The notes beneath the pieces were generated by a model. It had not been told where the DNA came from. It worked only from the letters and a program-made list of their open reading frames with translations, and did no database searches. DNA of 54,458 nucleotides from a bacterium (GTDB lineage Bacteria; Sumerlaeota; Sumerlaeia; MVZB01): positions 1 to 54,458 of the forward strand of contig JAJFUE010000081.1 of assembly GCA_021372575.1 (NCBI GenBank), given 5' to 3'. The position numbers were made by a program, and so were the translations under genes. This document shows, piece by piece, positions 1-8,934 of the stretch. Positions within the stretch are counted from its first letter, which is position 1. Each line of letters opens with the position of its first letter.

Positions 1-96
1 ATTGATTCCTTCTCAACCGAGGACGATTCCCCCACCACTCCTTCAGTCCTCCCAGAATCCTCCGTCCTCCCAAGAAACCGCTCCCGCTAAAAGTGG

Positions 97-120
97 TAGG
101 TCGGGTCTCCGACCCGACGC
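97..120 (+). repeat. TAGG-type palindromic repeat, copy 1
   Basis: TAGG is followed by a perfect 7-bp stem (GTCGGGT, loop CTCC, then ACCCGAC overlapping the arm). The same TAGG plus stem design recurs at 14954-14977, 17740-17763, 37142-37165 and 51731-51758, in those cases on the minus strand at gene ends. Any gene upstream of this copy lies outside the window. Confidence 0.6.
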
Positions 121-121
121 T

Positions 122-200
122 TCTCCCATAACTCCCATAACCCCCATAACTCCCATGAGTCCCATGAGTCCCATAGGACCCATAGGTCCCATAAGACCCA
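122..200. repeat. TCCCATAA/TCCCATAG oligonucleotide repeat tract
   Basis: About ten imperfect 8-9 nt units of the form TCCCATAac, TCCCATGag and cCCATAGGt run through this spacer. Related tracts lie at 7771-7806, 22457-22544 and 24838-24882. On the minus strand it would read as a Met-Gly-Pro/Leu repeat, which I take to be non-coding. The rest of positions 1-279 shows no gene. Confidence 0.75.
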
Positions 201-279
201 AATCTTCTTCCCCCCGCCCGTCGTGTTCCCCCCACGGCGCGCGCTTCGCCATGCCCATTGCCCTCGAGGAGTATTTCCC

Positions 280-1917
280 ATGCCGTACACGCCCTCACCC
301 GCCCTGCCCCAAACCGATTTCGATGTCGAGCGCGGCCGGCGCAATCTCGAGTATTTCGCGCAGTATTTCTTCCCGCGCCATTGCCGTTACAGTTTCAGTC
401 CGCTGCACCGCTACTTGTTTTCGCGCCGCGCCGAGAAGATCGCGTCCGACCCGCCGCATCGTCACGGCCAGCTTGACGTCGTCATCGCCCCGCGCGGCGC
501 GGCCAAATCGACCATCATGTCGCTCGTCTTCCCCATCCACGCCCTCCTCTATGAAACCGATCCCTACATCGTTCTCTTCTCGGCGACTCAGCGCCAGGCT
601 TCGCAGCGCCTCTCCAACATTCATTTCCTGGTCAATGACAAAAGCCTGTTCGCAAAGTATTTCCCGAAATTCTACGAGGGCAAATCCCCACGCGCCTCGA
701 GCCGCTCGCTGACCTTCGGCGAGGGCCGCATGGAAGCCTTTTCCGCCGGTGCCGAGGTCCGCGGCATCAACCACGGCGCGTGGCGGCCCACCTGGATCAT
801 CCTCGACGACGTCGAGCGCTCCGACCGCGTCCGCTCCCTGCGCCATCGCGACACGCTCGCCGAGTGGTTCGACGAAGTCGTCGCCAACCTCGGCAACGGT
901 TACACCAACATCGACCTCATCGGCACGCTCCTCCACCGCGACGCGCTGCCGGTCCGCATCGGCAATCGCCCCGACACCGTCAAAGCCCAGTTCGCATCCA
1001 TCATCTCCGAGGCCTCCGACCAGACGCTCTGGGATCAGTGGCGCGCGCTTTATCAGGACCTCAACGACCCCGGCCGCCTCCTCACCGCGCGCGCTTTCTT
1101 CGATGAGCATCGCGACGCCATGCTCGCCGGCGCGTCCGTTCTCTGGGAACAAAAAGAGGATTACTACGCCCTGAGCGCGCTCCGCGAGCGCATCGGCCGC
1201 CGCGCCTTCGACAAGGAGAAACAGAACGAGCCCGCCAACGACGAAGACGCGCTCTTCAATGTCCAACGCCTGCGCCGCTTCCGCATCGACCGCGGCAAAC
1301 TCATTTGTGAGCCCATGGTCTTGCCTTCCGGCGACGTCCCCGACGACGGCGCGCGCCCGACCGTCAACATCTCCGACCTCTCGATCGGTGGTTTCATCGA
1401 TCCCGCCCTCGGCGCGCGCGGCGGCGATTATGCCGCCATCGTGACGGTCGCCACGGATGGCGTCGGCTACGCTTACGTGCTCGATGTCTGGATCGAAGTC
1501 GCCAACACCAGCCGGCAGGTCGAAAAGATTTTCGAGCTCAACAACAAATGGAATTATGATTTCTTCGGTGTCGAGACGGTCGGCTTTCAGGCCATGCTCA
1601 TGGATTCCATTAACACCGCGTCCGCTCGCCACCGCGATCGCGGCGAAAAATGGCAGATCACGCTCAAGCAGATGCGCCCACGCGGCACCAAGCTCTCACG
1701 CATCGCCCACGTCGAGCCCTTCGCCGCCAGCGGTTGGTTGATGTTCAACGAGGATCTTGACCCCGTCTTCATCGACCAGCTCGAGAACTACCCCAACGGC
1801 CCGCATGACGACGGCCCCGACGCCCTCGCCGCCGCCTTCACGCTCCTCCGCGACCACGTCTTCGGCCCGCTCAAGACCTCAACCGTCTCCCGCAAGCAAA
1901 AGGCCAGCTCGTATTAG
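280..1917 (+). CDS. Phage-type terminase large subunit (packaging ATPase/nuclease)
   Basis: 545 aa. The N-terminal ATPase has a Walker A-like APRGAAKST at residues 70-78 and a Walker B-like IILDDVE at 173-179, then SRSLTFGEGRMEAFSAGAEVRG, typical of large terminases. A C-terminal RNase H-like nuclease begins near residue 371 (GFIDPALG, candidate Asp374), with a late acidic motif PHDDGPDA near 518. In phages this protein cuts and translocates concatemeric DNA into proheads. I chose ATG 280 because GAGGAG sits 8 nt upstream; a GTG at 223 lacks such a site. No portal, capsid, small terminase or integrase gene follows, and the next gene is a metabolic CoA-transferase on the other strand, so this is an orphan or the edge of a prophage remnant. 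Confidence 0.88.
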   Translation: MPYTPSPALPQTDFDVERGRRNLEYFAQYFFPRHCRYSFSPLHRYLFSRRAEKIASDPPHRHGQLDVVIAPRGAAKSTIMSLVFPIHALLYETDPYIVLFSATQRQASQRLSNIHFLVNDKSLFAKYFPKFYEGKSPRASSRSLTFGEGRMEAFSAGAEVRGINHGAWRPTWIILDDVERSDRVRSLRHRDTLAEWFDEVVANLGNGYTNIDLIGTLLHRDALPVRIGNRPDTVKAQFASIISEASDQTLWDQWRALYQDLNDPGRLLTARAFFDEHRDAMLAGASVLWEQKEDYYALSALRERIGRRAFDKEKQNEPANDEDALFNVQRLRRFRIDRGKLICEPMVLPSGDVPDDGARPTVNISDLSIGGFIDPALGARGGDYAAIVTVATDGVGYAYVLDVWIEVANTSRQVEKIFELNNKWNYDFFGVETVGFQAMLMDSINTASARHRDRGEKWQITLKQMRPRGTKLSRIAHVEPFAASGWLMFNEDLDPVFIDQLENYPNGPHDDGPDALAAAFTLLRDHVFGPLKTSTVSRKQKASSY

Positions 1918-2003
1918 AGCGCTTGGCGTTATTTGTCCGTTCGCGCCCGGGCCTGTGTCGTGTTTCCGATGACGTATTGTTCTGGACAGCCCGGGCGCGG
2001 ATG

Positions 2004-3602
2004 TCAGCCCGCCTCGGCAATCGAATACTCGTCCGCCCTGGCGCGGCATTCGAACACCCGCGGCGACATCATGCGGATTTCGTTGATCACCGGCTGGAAT
2101 TCCATTTGCGCCAGGATGTCGCGGTCCAGATCGACGCCCGGCGCGATTTCAATCAGTTCGATGCCCTTCGTCCCGAGCTTGAACACCGCGCGCTCAGTCA
2201 CGAAATGGATCTGCTGGCTCGTATGGCGCGCGTGCTCCGCCGAGAACGAAATCTGCTCGACGCGCTTGACGAATTTCCTGATCGAGCCTTCCTTGACGAT
2301 CGTGAGCCGGCCGTTCTGGACCCTGACCTCGAGCCCGCCGGCCGTCATCGTGCCGCAGAACACAAGCCGGCGCGCGTTTTGCGTGATGTTAATAAAGCCG
2401 CCCACGCCCGCGATTTTCGGGCCGAAGATCGCCACGTTCACGTTGCCCTCGGCGTCGATTTCCGCCGCCCCCAACGCCGCGAAATCGAGCCCCCCGCCGT
2501 CGTAAAAATCAAACTGCGCCGGCTCATCGACGATCGCCTGCGGATACACCGACGCCCCGAAGCTGAGCCCGCCGGCCGGGATGCCGCCGATCTGGCCGCT
2601 TTCGACGGTGAGCGTGAAATGCCCGAGCAACCCGCGCTCGGCGGCGATCCGCGCGATCCCCTCCGGCATCCCGATCCCCAGATTCGCGATCGCCCCCTCC
2701 GGCAACTCGTCGCACGCCCGCGCCGCGATGATCCGCCGTTCGTCCATTTCCATCGGCGGCAGCAGCTTCTCGAGGCACACGTTCAGCGGCGACGCCGAGC
2801 AATACGCCAGGTTCAGTTCCTCGCAGAACGTCTGCGGGTGGCAGCCCGCGCCGCCCACCACGATCTTGTCCACCAGCACCCCCGGCACGCGCACGCGCTG
2901 CGGATGCACCGGCTCGTCCAGCAGGTCCCTTACCTGCGCAATGACCTTTCCGCCGCTGTTGTGCACGGCCTGCGCCACCGGCAGGATCTCGCCGATGAGC
3001 GGCTCGAGGTCCGTCACCAGATTGCCGAACGGGTCCGCGGCCGTCGCGCGGATCAGCGCGACATCGACCGGGAAGGAGTGGTACAGGAGCCATGGCCGGC
3101 CGCGCACCTCCACCCGCTCGATCAGGTCTTCCGACGTGCAGCTGTTCAGCCGTCCGCCCACCTGCAGCGGGTCCATGAACGTGTCGAGCCCGACGTGCGT
3201 GAGGCATCCCGGCCGCCCCGCCGCGATGTCGCGGAACAGTTGGCACAGCACCCCCTGCGGGAAGTTGTATGCCTCGATGGCGTTGTCGAAAATCAGCTCG
3301 CACAGCGCCGGCGACATCGCGAAATGGCCGCCGATGACGCGCTTGAGCAGCCCCCGGTGCGCAAGGTGATTCGCCCCGCGCCGCCCGCGATCACCCTGCC
3401 CGGCCGCATAGACCAGCGTCAGGTCGCGCGGCTCGCCTTCACCCAGGAATTTCTGTTCGAGCGCGGTTGTGAGGGCTTCGGGATTGGACGCGCCGACGAA
3501 TCCGCCAATGACAAGCGTCTGGCCATCCTTGATGGATTCAACGGCCTCCGCCGCCGTGCACATAATCCGGTCGCGGCGCGACATGTGCATCTCTGGCTGC
3601 AT
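2004..3602 (-). CDS. Family I acyl-CoA:acetate/propionate CoA-transferase (YdiF-like)
   Basis: 532 aa, one chain joining the alpha-like half (TAAEAVESIKDGQTLVIGG near the N-terminus) and the beta-like half (ANLGIGMPEGIA). The family's catalytic glutamate is probably Glu334 in TVESGQIGG, which forms the glutamyl-CoA thioester intermediate. The expected reaction is CoA exchange between short-chain acyl-CoA and free acids, useful in fermentation or acid activation; substrate preference cannot be read from the sequence. The start at 3602 has TGGAG 8 nt upstream; an in-frame extension to 3650 lacks a better site. It is monocistronic: its 3' end faces the terminase gene and its start is divergent from the DUF1289 gene. 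Confidence 0.9.
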   Translation of the reverse strand: MQPEMHMSRRDRIMCTAAEAVESIKDGQTLVIGGFVGASNPEALTTALEQKFLGEGEPRDLTLVYAAGQGDRGRRGANHLAHRGLLKRVIGGHFAMSPALCELIFDNAIEAYNFPQGVLCQLFRDIAAGRPGCLTHVGLDTFMDPLQVGGRLNSCTSEDLIERVEVRGRPWLLYHSFPVDVALIRATAADPFGNLVTDLEPLIGEILPVAQAVHNSGGKVIAQVRDLLDEPVHPQRVRVPGVLVDKIVVGGAGCHPQTFCEELNLAYCSASPLNVCLEKLLPPMEMDERRIIAARACDELPEGAIANLGIGMPEGIARIAAERGLLGHFTLTVESGQIGGIPAGGLSFGASVYPQAIVDEPAQFDFYDGGGLDFAALGAAEIDAEGNVNVAIFGPKIAGVGGFINITQNARRLVFCGTMTAGGLEVRVQNGRLTIVKEGSIRKFVKRVEQISFSAEHARHTSQQIHFVTERAVFKLGTKGIELIEIAPGVDLDRDILAQMEFQPVINEIRMMSPRVFECRARADEYSIAEAG

Positions 3603-3864
3603 GATCGTGACTCCATTCCTACATCGAAATCTCTTCCCCATACCCGACACCCGTCACGGCGGCGCGTCAAAAAACATAGTCCGCGGCATAAACTGAGACC
3701 GCCGCCCCTCCGGGTCGTTCATTTCGGATTTTTGCATCCGTTTTGATTAACTCCATTATGCGCGCACATCCGTCCCCGAACCTAGGAATTTACATTTGCA
3801 GTGGATTGCGTTGCGCCGTTTGGGCCTCGCGATTATGATGAAGTCATCGGGAGGACAACCCATC

Positions 3865-4089
3865 ATGGTTGAAGATCGCAGCCAGAATCAGCCGATCCGT
3901 GAACCTGTTGCCGAACCGGTTTCGCCGTGCATTGGGTTTTGCATCCTCGATGAATACGGCTACTGCGGCGGTTGCCACCGCACGATGGCCGAAATCCTGG
4001 CGTGGCCCGACATGAACGATGCGCATAAACGAGAGGTCCTCGCGCGTGTTGCCGCGCGCAGCGAACAAAAAGGCCGCCCCAAAGGCTGA
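3865..4089 (+). CDS. DUF1289 family small Cys-rich protein
   Basis: 74 aa. It carries the family pattern SPCIGFCILDEYGYCGGC followed by R-T-MAEILAWPDM; four cysteines in C-x3-C-x7-C-x2-C could bind a metal or Fe-S cluster. Function of the family is unknown. ATG 3865 is preferred because GGGAGGA lies about 9 nt upstream; an upstream in-frame start at 3796 would add an unsupported leader. The universal-stress gene begins 5 nt after its stop, so the two are almost certainly co-transcribed. Confidence 0.85.
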   Translation: MVEDRSQNQPIREPVAEPVSPCIGFCILDEYGYCGGCHRTMAEILAWPDMNDAHKREVLARVAARSEQKGRPKG

Positions 4090-4094
4090 CGCCG

Positions 4095-4952
4095 ATGCTC
4101 AAAAGCGTTCTGGTTGCCTACGACAATTCGGAGCCCGCGCGGGCGGCGCTCCAATACGCGTGCTATCTTGCCTCGCTTTTCTCCGGCAAGGTCTATGTCA
4201 CGCACGTCGTCGAGATGCTCGGCTCGATCCCGATCGCCACGGCGATGGTCCCCGGCACGATGGAGATGATGGCGCCCGTCCCGACCCTCGACGCAACCGA
4301 GGAATACGAGCAGAAAATGCAGGAATTGCGCGACGAGGCGGACCTGTTCATGAAAGACGCGTGCCGCGCCGTCGGCAAATGGGGCCTTGCCTGCGAGGTG
4401 CGCTGCGAAGCCGGTTTCCCCCTCGATAAAATCAAGGGGCTGGCCGAGTCGGTCGATCTCCTCGCGCTCGGCAAATACGGCCCGCTCGACGAGCAACCGC
4501 ACGTCGGCAGGCTCGCCGGGCCGGTCGCGCGCCAGATTCCACAGCCCGTCCTCCTCGCCTCGCCCGGATACACAAAGCCCGAAGAACTCATCCTCGTTTA
4601 CAGCGGCGGCGAACGCTCGCATCACGCCCTCACCCTCGGCGCCGAGATCGCCACGCAGGGCAACATCCCGCTCAAGCTCATCACGCTTGCCGAGACCCCC
4701 GACGACGACGCGCGCATCCGCGAATGCGCCTCGCGCTACCTCAGCGACCACAACGCCCCATTCACGCACGAGTCGATGAAGAGCGCCGAAGGCATCGAGA
4801 CGGCCCTGCGAAACAGGCTCGCGCAAAGCCCCTCCGCCCTGGTCATCATGGCCGCCTTCAAGGGCACAAGGCTCATAGAATGGCTCGCCGGCCACCCCAC
4901 GCTGTCATTGATAAGGGAACTGCAGAACCCAATGATCCTGTGCTCGCATTAA
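4095..4952 (+). CDS. Universal stress protein, tandem UspA domains
   Basis: 285 aa with two Usp folds: MLKSVLVAYDNSEPARAAL opens the first, and a second begins near residue 155 (EELILVYSGGERSHHAL). The end of domain one (LALGKYG ... GPVARQIPQPVLLAS) resembles the nucleotide-binding G-x2-G-x9-G region, but the spacing is not canonical, so ATP binding is uncertain. Cytosolic stress proteins of this kind respond to starvation or redox stress. It follows the DUF1289 gene by 5 nt. No intrinsic terminator is obvious downstream. Confidence 0.88.
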   Translation: MLKSVLVAYDNSEPARAALQYACYLASLFSGKVYVTHVVEMLGSIPIATAMVPGTMEMMAPVPTLDATEEYEQKMQELRDEADLFMKDACRAVGKWGLACEVRCEAGFPLDKIKGLAESVDLLALGKYGPLDEQPHVGRLAGPVARQIPQPVLLASPGYTKPEELILVYSGGERSHHALTLGAEIATQGNIPLKLITLAETPDDDARIRECASRYLSDHNAPFTHESMKSAEGIETALRNRLAQSPSALVIMAAFKGTRLIEWLAGHPTLSLIRELQNPMILCSH

Positions 4953-5317
4953 GAAACCAATCCATTACGCAAGAACGCAAAAGACGCCCCGCCCACACGA
5001 AGGGATGGAAGAATGCGGCTCATGCATGATTTAACAGGCCCCTTGACGCACCCACTTTCATGGGCCGCTTTGAGATCGAACCACTTCGCGGGTCCGAAAT
5101 CCAATGCATGTTTCACCGCTTGCGATCAAGCTGCTGCACCGGAAACCTTTTCCGTGTGGTCGGCGCGGTGTGTTTCAATTTGGATGGTTGTTCCGTTCAG
5201 TTGCGACTGAATTCTTGACTATTCATTGCGCGGTGCGAAAAATGTTGGGTTCGCGGCGTTGGCTGATCGTGCGCCCGCTAAGTGGAATTGTTGTCAAAAC
5301 CTTAAAGGAACCGAACC
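4953..5317. other. Intergenic spacer before the phospho-sugar mutase
   Basis: 365 bp without a convincing gene. It starts with an ACGCAAGAACGCAAAAGACGC-like simple-repeat stretch (about 4968-4990), related to a tract at 46683-46722. It contains one promoter-like pair (5216-5244) and the AAGGA ribosome site just before ATG 5318. Otherwise I see nothing. Confidence 0.5.
5216..5244 (+). promoter_or_regulatory. Candidate sigma70-type promoter for the phospho-sugar mutase
   Basis: TTGACT at 5216-5221 (5 of 6 to the -35 consensus) is separated by 17 nt from AAAAAT at 5239-5244 (4 of 6 to -10). It lies about 75 nt upstream of the gene. Match quality is moderate and no transcript evidence exists. 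Confidence 0.3.
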
Positions 5318-7561
5318 ATGAGCCAGTTGAACGTGGAACAGATTCTGAAGGATGCGGAGGCCGGGATCGGCCAGTACCTGCAGGGCGCGCTTGACGCCGG
5401 CAAAATCAATCGCGGGCTGTATGAAGCTGCCAGCCGCGAGACGCTGCCGAACCTGCGTGAGTGGCTCGAGAGTCGGCGCATCGATGAAGTCTCCCCCAAC
5501 CTCAAGGCCGGCATCGCCGACGCGGTCGCCGCGGGGCGCTGGGAAGAGCTCGTCAACGCCTACCGCCAGTACATGCGGTTCGGCACGGGCGGCATCCGCG
5601 GCATGATGGCGTTCGACAAGACCTCGATCGTCAAGATGCAGCAGGACGGCCTCGACGCGCGCATTTTGAAGGGCCCGAACACGCTCAACAACATCATCGT
5701 GACGCGCGTCTCGGCGGGCGTCGCGAAGTTCGGCAAGGACGGCGGCCGCAACTTTGATCGCATCGTGATCGGCTACGACAGCCGCGTGCGCGGCGGCGAT
5801 TTTGCCCGCCTCATCGCGGAGTTGTTCCTCGCCTACGGCTACACGGTGTATCTGTTCGACGAGCCGTGTCCATATCCGGAGGTCACGTTCGCGATCCCGT
5901 ACAAGGAGATCAAGGCGCACGTCGGACTGCTGATTTCGGCGAGCCACAACGACTACCGCTACAACGGCTACAAGCTCTCCTCGGGCAACGGCTCACAGTT
6001 CGACCCGAAAGAACGCGACGAGATGTACTAGCAGTACATCACGAAGGAGACGTTCGACGACATCAATCTGCTGCCGCTGGAGCAGGCGCCCGAGGGCAAG
6101 ATTTACTGGCTCGGCGGCTCGAAGCCGGTCGAAGGCGTGAACTACTACGGCCGCGAAAATTACATCATCAACACGCACGGCGCGCACATCGAGCACTGCA
6201 AGACGTTCCTCATCAACAAGGACTTCGACAAGAAAAACCCGCTGCGCATCGGCTACTGCGCATATCACGGCGCCGGGCGCAAGGCTGTCCCGCGCCTCAT
6301 CAACGAAGTCGGCCTCGACGACATGCAGGTCATCCACAAGAACGGGCTCAACGACTTGAACGGGCTGTTCCCGAGCTTCAACAGCGAACCGGGCCACGAG
6401 CAGCAGCCCGACCCGGGCGATCCGCGCGCGGCGAAGATCGCGGTCGGCGCGTTCAAGGAAGAATACCCGGGCCAGTTCAAGAACATCGACATCCTGATCG
6501 GGACCGATCCCGACGCTGACCGCTGCGGCATCGTCGTGGCCGTGCCCAAGGAGCAACAAGACGTCTATGGCCAGGACTGGACGCTGCTGCCGGCCGATGA
6601 AATGTGGGCCGTGCTGCTGTGGTACCGGCTGTCGCAACAGGCCGAGAAGAACGGCGGCAAGCTGCCCGACGCCGAGAAGCGGTTCATCGTGCTGAGCCAC
6701 ACGACGACGGACGCGATCGTGCGCCTGGCGCGCAAGCATGGCCTCGGCGTCGTGAAGACGTGGGTCGGGTTCGCGTCGCTTTCGGCGGCTGTGCGCGACG
6801 CGTGGGACAAGGTCCCGCGTGCGAACCTCGTTGAAGGCAAACCGAGCCCCGATGCCGAATTCAGCCACCCGTTCATCCTCGAATACCAGGACATGACCGA
6901 CGCGCGCAGCTACAACGACGCGGCGATGGAGCAGTCCAACGGCTTCTCGATCCTGGGCGGCGCGCCGCCGGACGCGTTCAGCCTCGGCGTCGGCGGCCAC
7001 GTGCGCGACAAGGACGGCACGTTCGCCGCGCTGCTGTGCGCCGAAGTCGCGGCGTGGGCCAAGAAGAACGGCACGAGCCTGCTCGAGCTGATCGACAAGC
7101 ACATCTGGCTCGACCCGGAGATCGGCCTGTTCTCGAACTACTACGAGCCGGACCCGCTCGACGGCGAATACCCGGGCATCGAGGGCGACCGCAAGAAGAT
7201 GGGCATCCTGCACAAGGCGCTCAACCTGCAGAAGGAAGCCGATGCCGGCAAGCTCACGATCGGCGGGCACAAGGTGCTCTCGACCGTCATGTATCGCACC
7301 GGCAAATACGACCGGATCTACCCGCCGGGCGACGGCTTCGTGTTCCCCGACGAAGGCATCCGGTTCTACTTCAGCGACGACAAGCTGAGCCACCTGACCG
7401 TGCGGCCGTCGGGTACCGGCAACTCGCTGCGCTTCCACGTGCAGCTGTTCGGCGGCGCCATAAAGGATCAGGCCGAGTTGGTCAAGATGAAGAAGCAGTT
7501 ACGCGCCGAAGCCGTGAAGATCGTGGACGACATCCGCGAGAAGCTCGGAGCGCTGCGGTAA
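5318..7561 (+). pseudogene. Phospho-sugar mutase (phosphoglucomutase/phosphomannomutase family) with in-frame TAG at codon 238
   Basis: One frame runs 748 codons, broken only by TAG at 6029-6031 (context DEMY-stop-QYITKE). Before the stop: the catalytic phosphoserine loop LLISASHNDYRYNG. After it: the Mg loop GTDPDADRCG and the phosphate-binding VRPSGTGNSLRF. The intact enzyme interconverts hexose 1- and 6-phosphates and would feed the glycogen genes in this window. AAGGA lies 8 nt before ATG 5318. The 3' part has no plausible independent start: its first ATG at 6137 lacks a Shine-Dalgarno and lies inside a conserved region. CAG to TAG is a one-base change; sequencing error, recent mutation or readthrough all remain possible. 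It is longer than the usual 570-600 aa. Confidence 0.85.
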
Positions 7562-7588
7562 GAGGCGTGGATCGTGGATCGTGAATCG

Positions 7589-7621
7589 AAAGAGCGGCGG
7601 CCAATGTGCCGCCGCTCTTTT
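7589..7621 (+). terminator. Intrinsic terminator of the phospho-sugar mutase gene
   Basis: A perfect 13-bp stem (AAAGAGCGGCGGC, loop CAATGT, GCCGCCGCTCTTT) followed by TT. It lies 28 nt after the stop codon, preceded by a short direct repeat of GTGGATC (7567-7588). Confidence 0.85.
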
Positions 7622-7679
7622 GCGTCATGCGGCAGAGCCCCGTACAAGGGACGACACATTACTCCAATGCGAATTGTGT

Positions 7680-7763
7680 CGCCCCTGCCGGGGCTCGAAA
7701 AATATTTGCGCTCGATCCCAGCGCTCACGCGCTGGGCTAACTTGTATCGCCCCTGCCGGGGCT
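7680..7763. repeat. Three-hairpin element, type 2 (84 bp)
   Basis: CGCCCCTGCCGGGGCT at 7680-7695 and again at 7748-7763 bracket a central hairpin CCAGCGCTCACGCGCTGG at 7718-7735, followed by GCTAA. The plan (outer hairpin, spacer, central hairpin ending GGGCT, short spacer, repeat of the outer hairpin) is that of the 83-bp element, with different stem sequences. A partial outer arm, GAGCCCCGTACAAGGGACGACAC, lies just upstream near 7635. Confidence 0.75.
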
Positions 7764-7770
7764 TGTTAAA

Positions 7771-7806
7771 TCCTATCCGTCCTATCTGCCCTATAAGTCC
7801 CATACC
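7771..7806. repeat. TCCTATC/TCCCATA simple-repeat tract
   Basis: Four or five units (TCCTATCCG, TCCTATCTG, CCCTATAAG, TCCCATACC) just beyond the 3' end of the radical SAM gene. It is related to the tract at 122-200. Confidence 0.6.
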
Positions 7807-7809
7807 CGC

Positions 7810-8922
7810 TCAATCGTGCAACACGGCCTTCATGGAGCAGCGGACGGCGTAGCAGTAGGGGGCGAATTGGCCGCGCATCATGCGCTTGCGGAAGTGGCGG
7901 TAGGGGCGGCTGCGCCAGATTTTCTTGAACGGCTGCTCCTTCACGTTGCCCATGATCTCGTCGCTGAAGCAGCACGGGACGACGTCGCCGACGGCGTTGA
8001 TGTAGGTCTGGTCATAGCCGACCGTGCAGCATGAACCGGGGCGGAACGGCTTGCCGTCGCCGACGGATTTCTCCTCGCTCACAAGCAAACCCAGTATTTC
8101 ATCGAGGTTGCATGGGACGCCCGACGATTGCGCGGCGGACTTGAGGGCTTCGCGCGCGCGGCGCAGTTCGTCATTCGTCAGCGGGTCGTCGCCCTCGTGC
8201 AGAATCAGCTTTTCAAACACGATCGAATCGGCGCCGACTTCCTCGGCGAACGTGAACATTTGCGAGATCGAATCGACGTTCGCGCGCTGGATGACGTTGA
8301 GCACGATCAGCTCGCACTTGCGCTCGGCGCCGGCTTCGCCGCGGATGCGGTCGAAGTTCTTGAGGTTCTTTTTCAACAGATCGAAATGATCGACGCCGTG
8401 GATGGCCTGGTAGGTTTCGCGATCGCCGGCGTGAACGGATACGCGCGTGATGTCCCAGCCGATATCGACGAACGCATGGCACAGCTGCTCGTCCATCAAT
8501 GTGCCGTTCGTAATCAGGAAGCCCTTGTAGCCGCGGTGCTTGATGTCGTGCATGATCGCGAAGATGTCGGGGTGGATGAGCGGCTCGCCGCCGCCGACGA
8601 TGTTGACCTCGCTGAGGCCGATCGGCATGCCGTCGAGCAGGTCGCTGTATTCGTGCATGGCCATGCCGAGCTCGCGGTCGGTGGCGCGGAGTTTTTTCAG
8701 TTCGGCGGGATCGTAATGCTGCAGCATGCACATCGGGCAGGCGTGGTTGCAGATCGCGCCGACGGGATTGATGCGCAGCTGGTAGGGACCGGTGAGCGGA
8801 TATCCGATGAGCGTGCCGATCTTGCGGAGCAGGTGAAGCGCACCGCCGTAGATGCCTCGGCGTTGCAGTCCGCCGGTGATGCGGGTTGGTTGAAGGAAGC
8901 TCAGGAGCGATAACGTTTTCAT
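7810..8922 (-). CDS. Radical SAM protein with SPASM-like C-terminus
   Basis: 370 aa. The radical SAM cluster motif is C58-x3-C62-x2-C65 (CNHACPMC), followed by GGGEPLIHPD. The C-terminal part has GSCCTVGYDQTYINAVGDVVPCC and further cysteines, typical of a SPASM domain that binds auxiliary Fe-S clusters. Such proteins modify peptides, sugars or cofactors through a 5'-deoxyadenosyl radical; the substrate here is unknown. It starts 12 nt after the stop of the Fe-S aldo/keto reductase, in the same direction, so the two are probably one transcription unit. No strong ribosome site is visible. No short precursor-peptide gene is evident next to it. Confidence 0.85.
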   Translation of the reverse strand: MKTLSLLSFLQPTRITGGLQRRGIYGGALHLLRKIGTLIGYPLTGPYQLRINPVGAICNHACPMCMLQHYDPAELKKLRATDRELGMAMHEYSDLLDGMPIGLSEVNIVGGGEPLIHPDIFAIMHDIKHRGYKGFLITNGTLMDEQLCHAFVDIGWDITRVSVHAGDRETYQAIHGVDHFDLLKKNLKNFDRIRGEAGAERKCELIVLNVIQRANVDSISQMFTFAEEVGADSIVFEKLILHEGDDPLTNDELRRAREALKSAAQSSGVPCNLDEILGLLVSEEKSVGDGKPFRPGSCCTVGYDQTYINAVGDVVPCCFSDEIMGNVKEQPFKKIWRSRPYRHFRKRMMRGQFAPYCYAVRCSMKAVLHD

Positions 8923-8934
8923 GAAGCTTGTCGG

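Noticed and set aside
122-200. Possible CRISPR array
   Set aside because: Units are 8-9 nt with no unique 30-40 nt spacers; no cas genes.
43-258. Minus-strand frame reading as Met-Gly-Pro/Leu repeats (collagen-like)
   Set aside because: It is the translation of the TCCCATA repeat tract; no ribosome site, and the same pattern occurs in other non-coding tracts.
223-279. GTG-initiated N-terminal extension of the terminase
   Set aside because: No Shine-Dalgarno; ATG 280 has GAGGAG at 8 nt.
295-1632. Long open frame antisense to the terminase
   Set aside because: A by-product of GC-rich third positions; low-complexity acidic product with no motif. The same applies to long antisense frames over dnaK, glgA, glgB and the TreS-maltokinase gene.
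6137-7561. Independent gene starting at ATG 6137
   Set aside because: It is the 3' part of the phospho-sugar mutase in the same frame; no ribosome site and conserved sequence lies upstream of the ATG.
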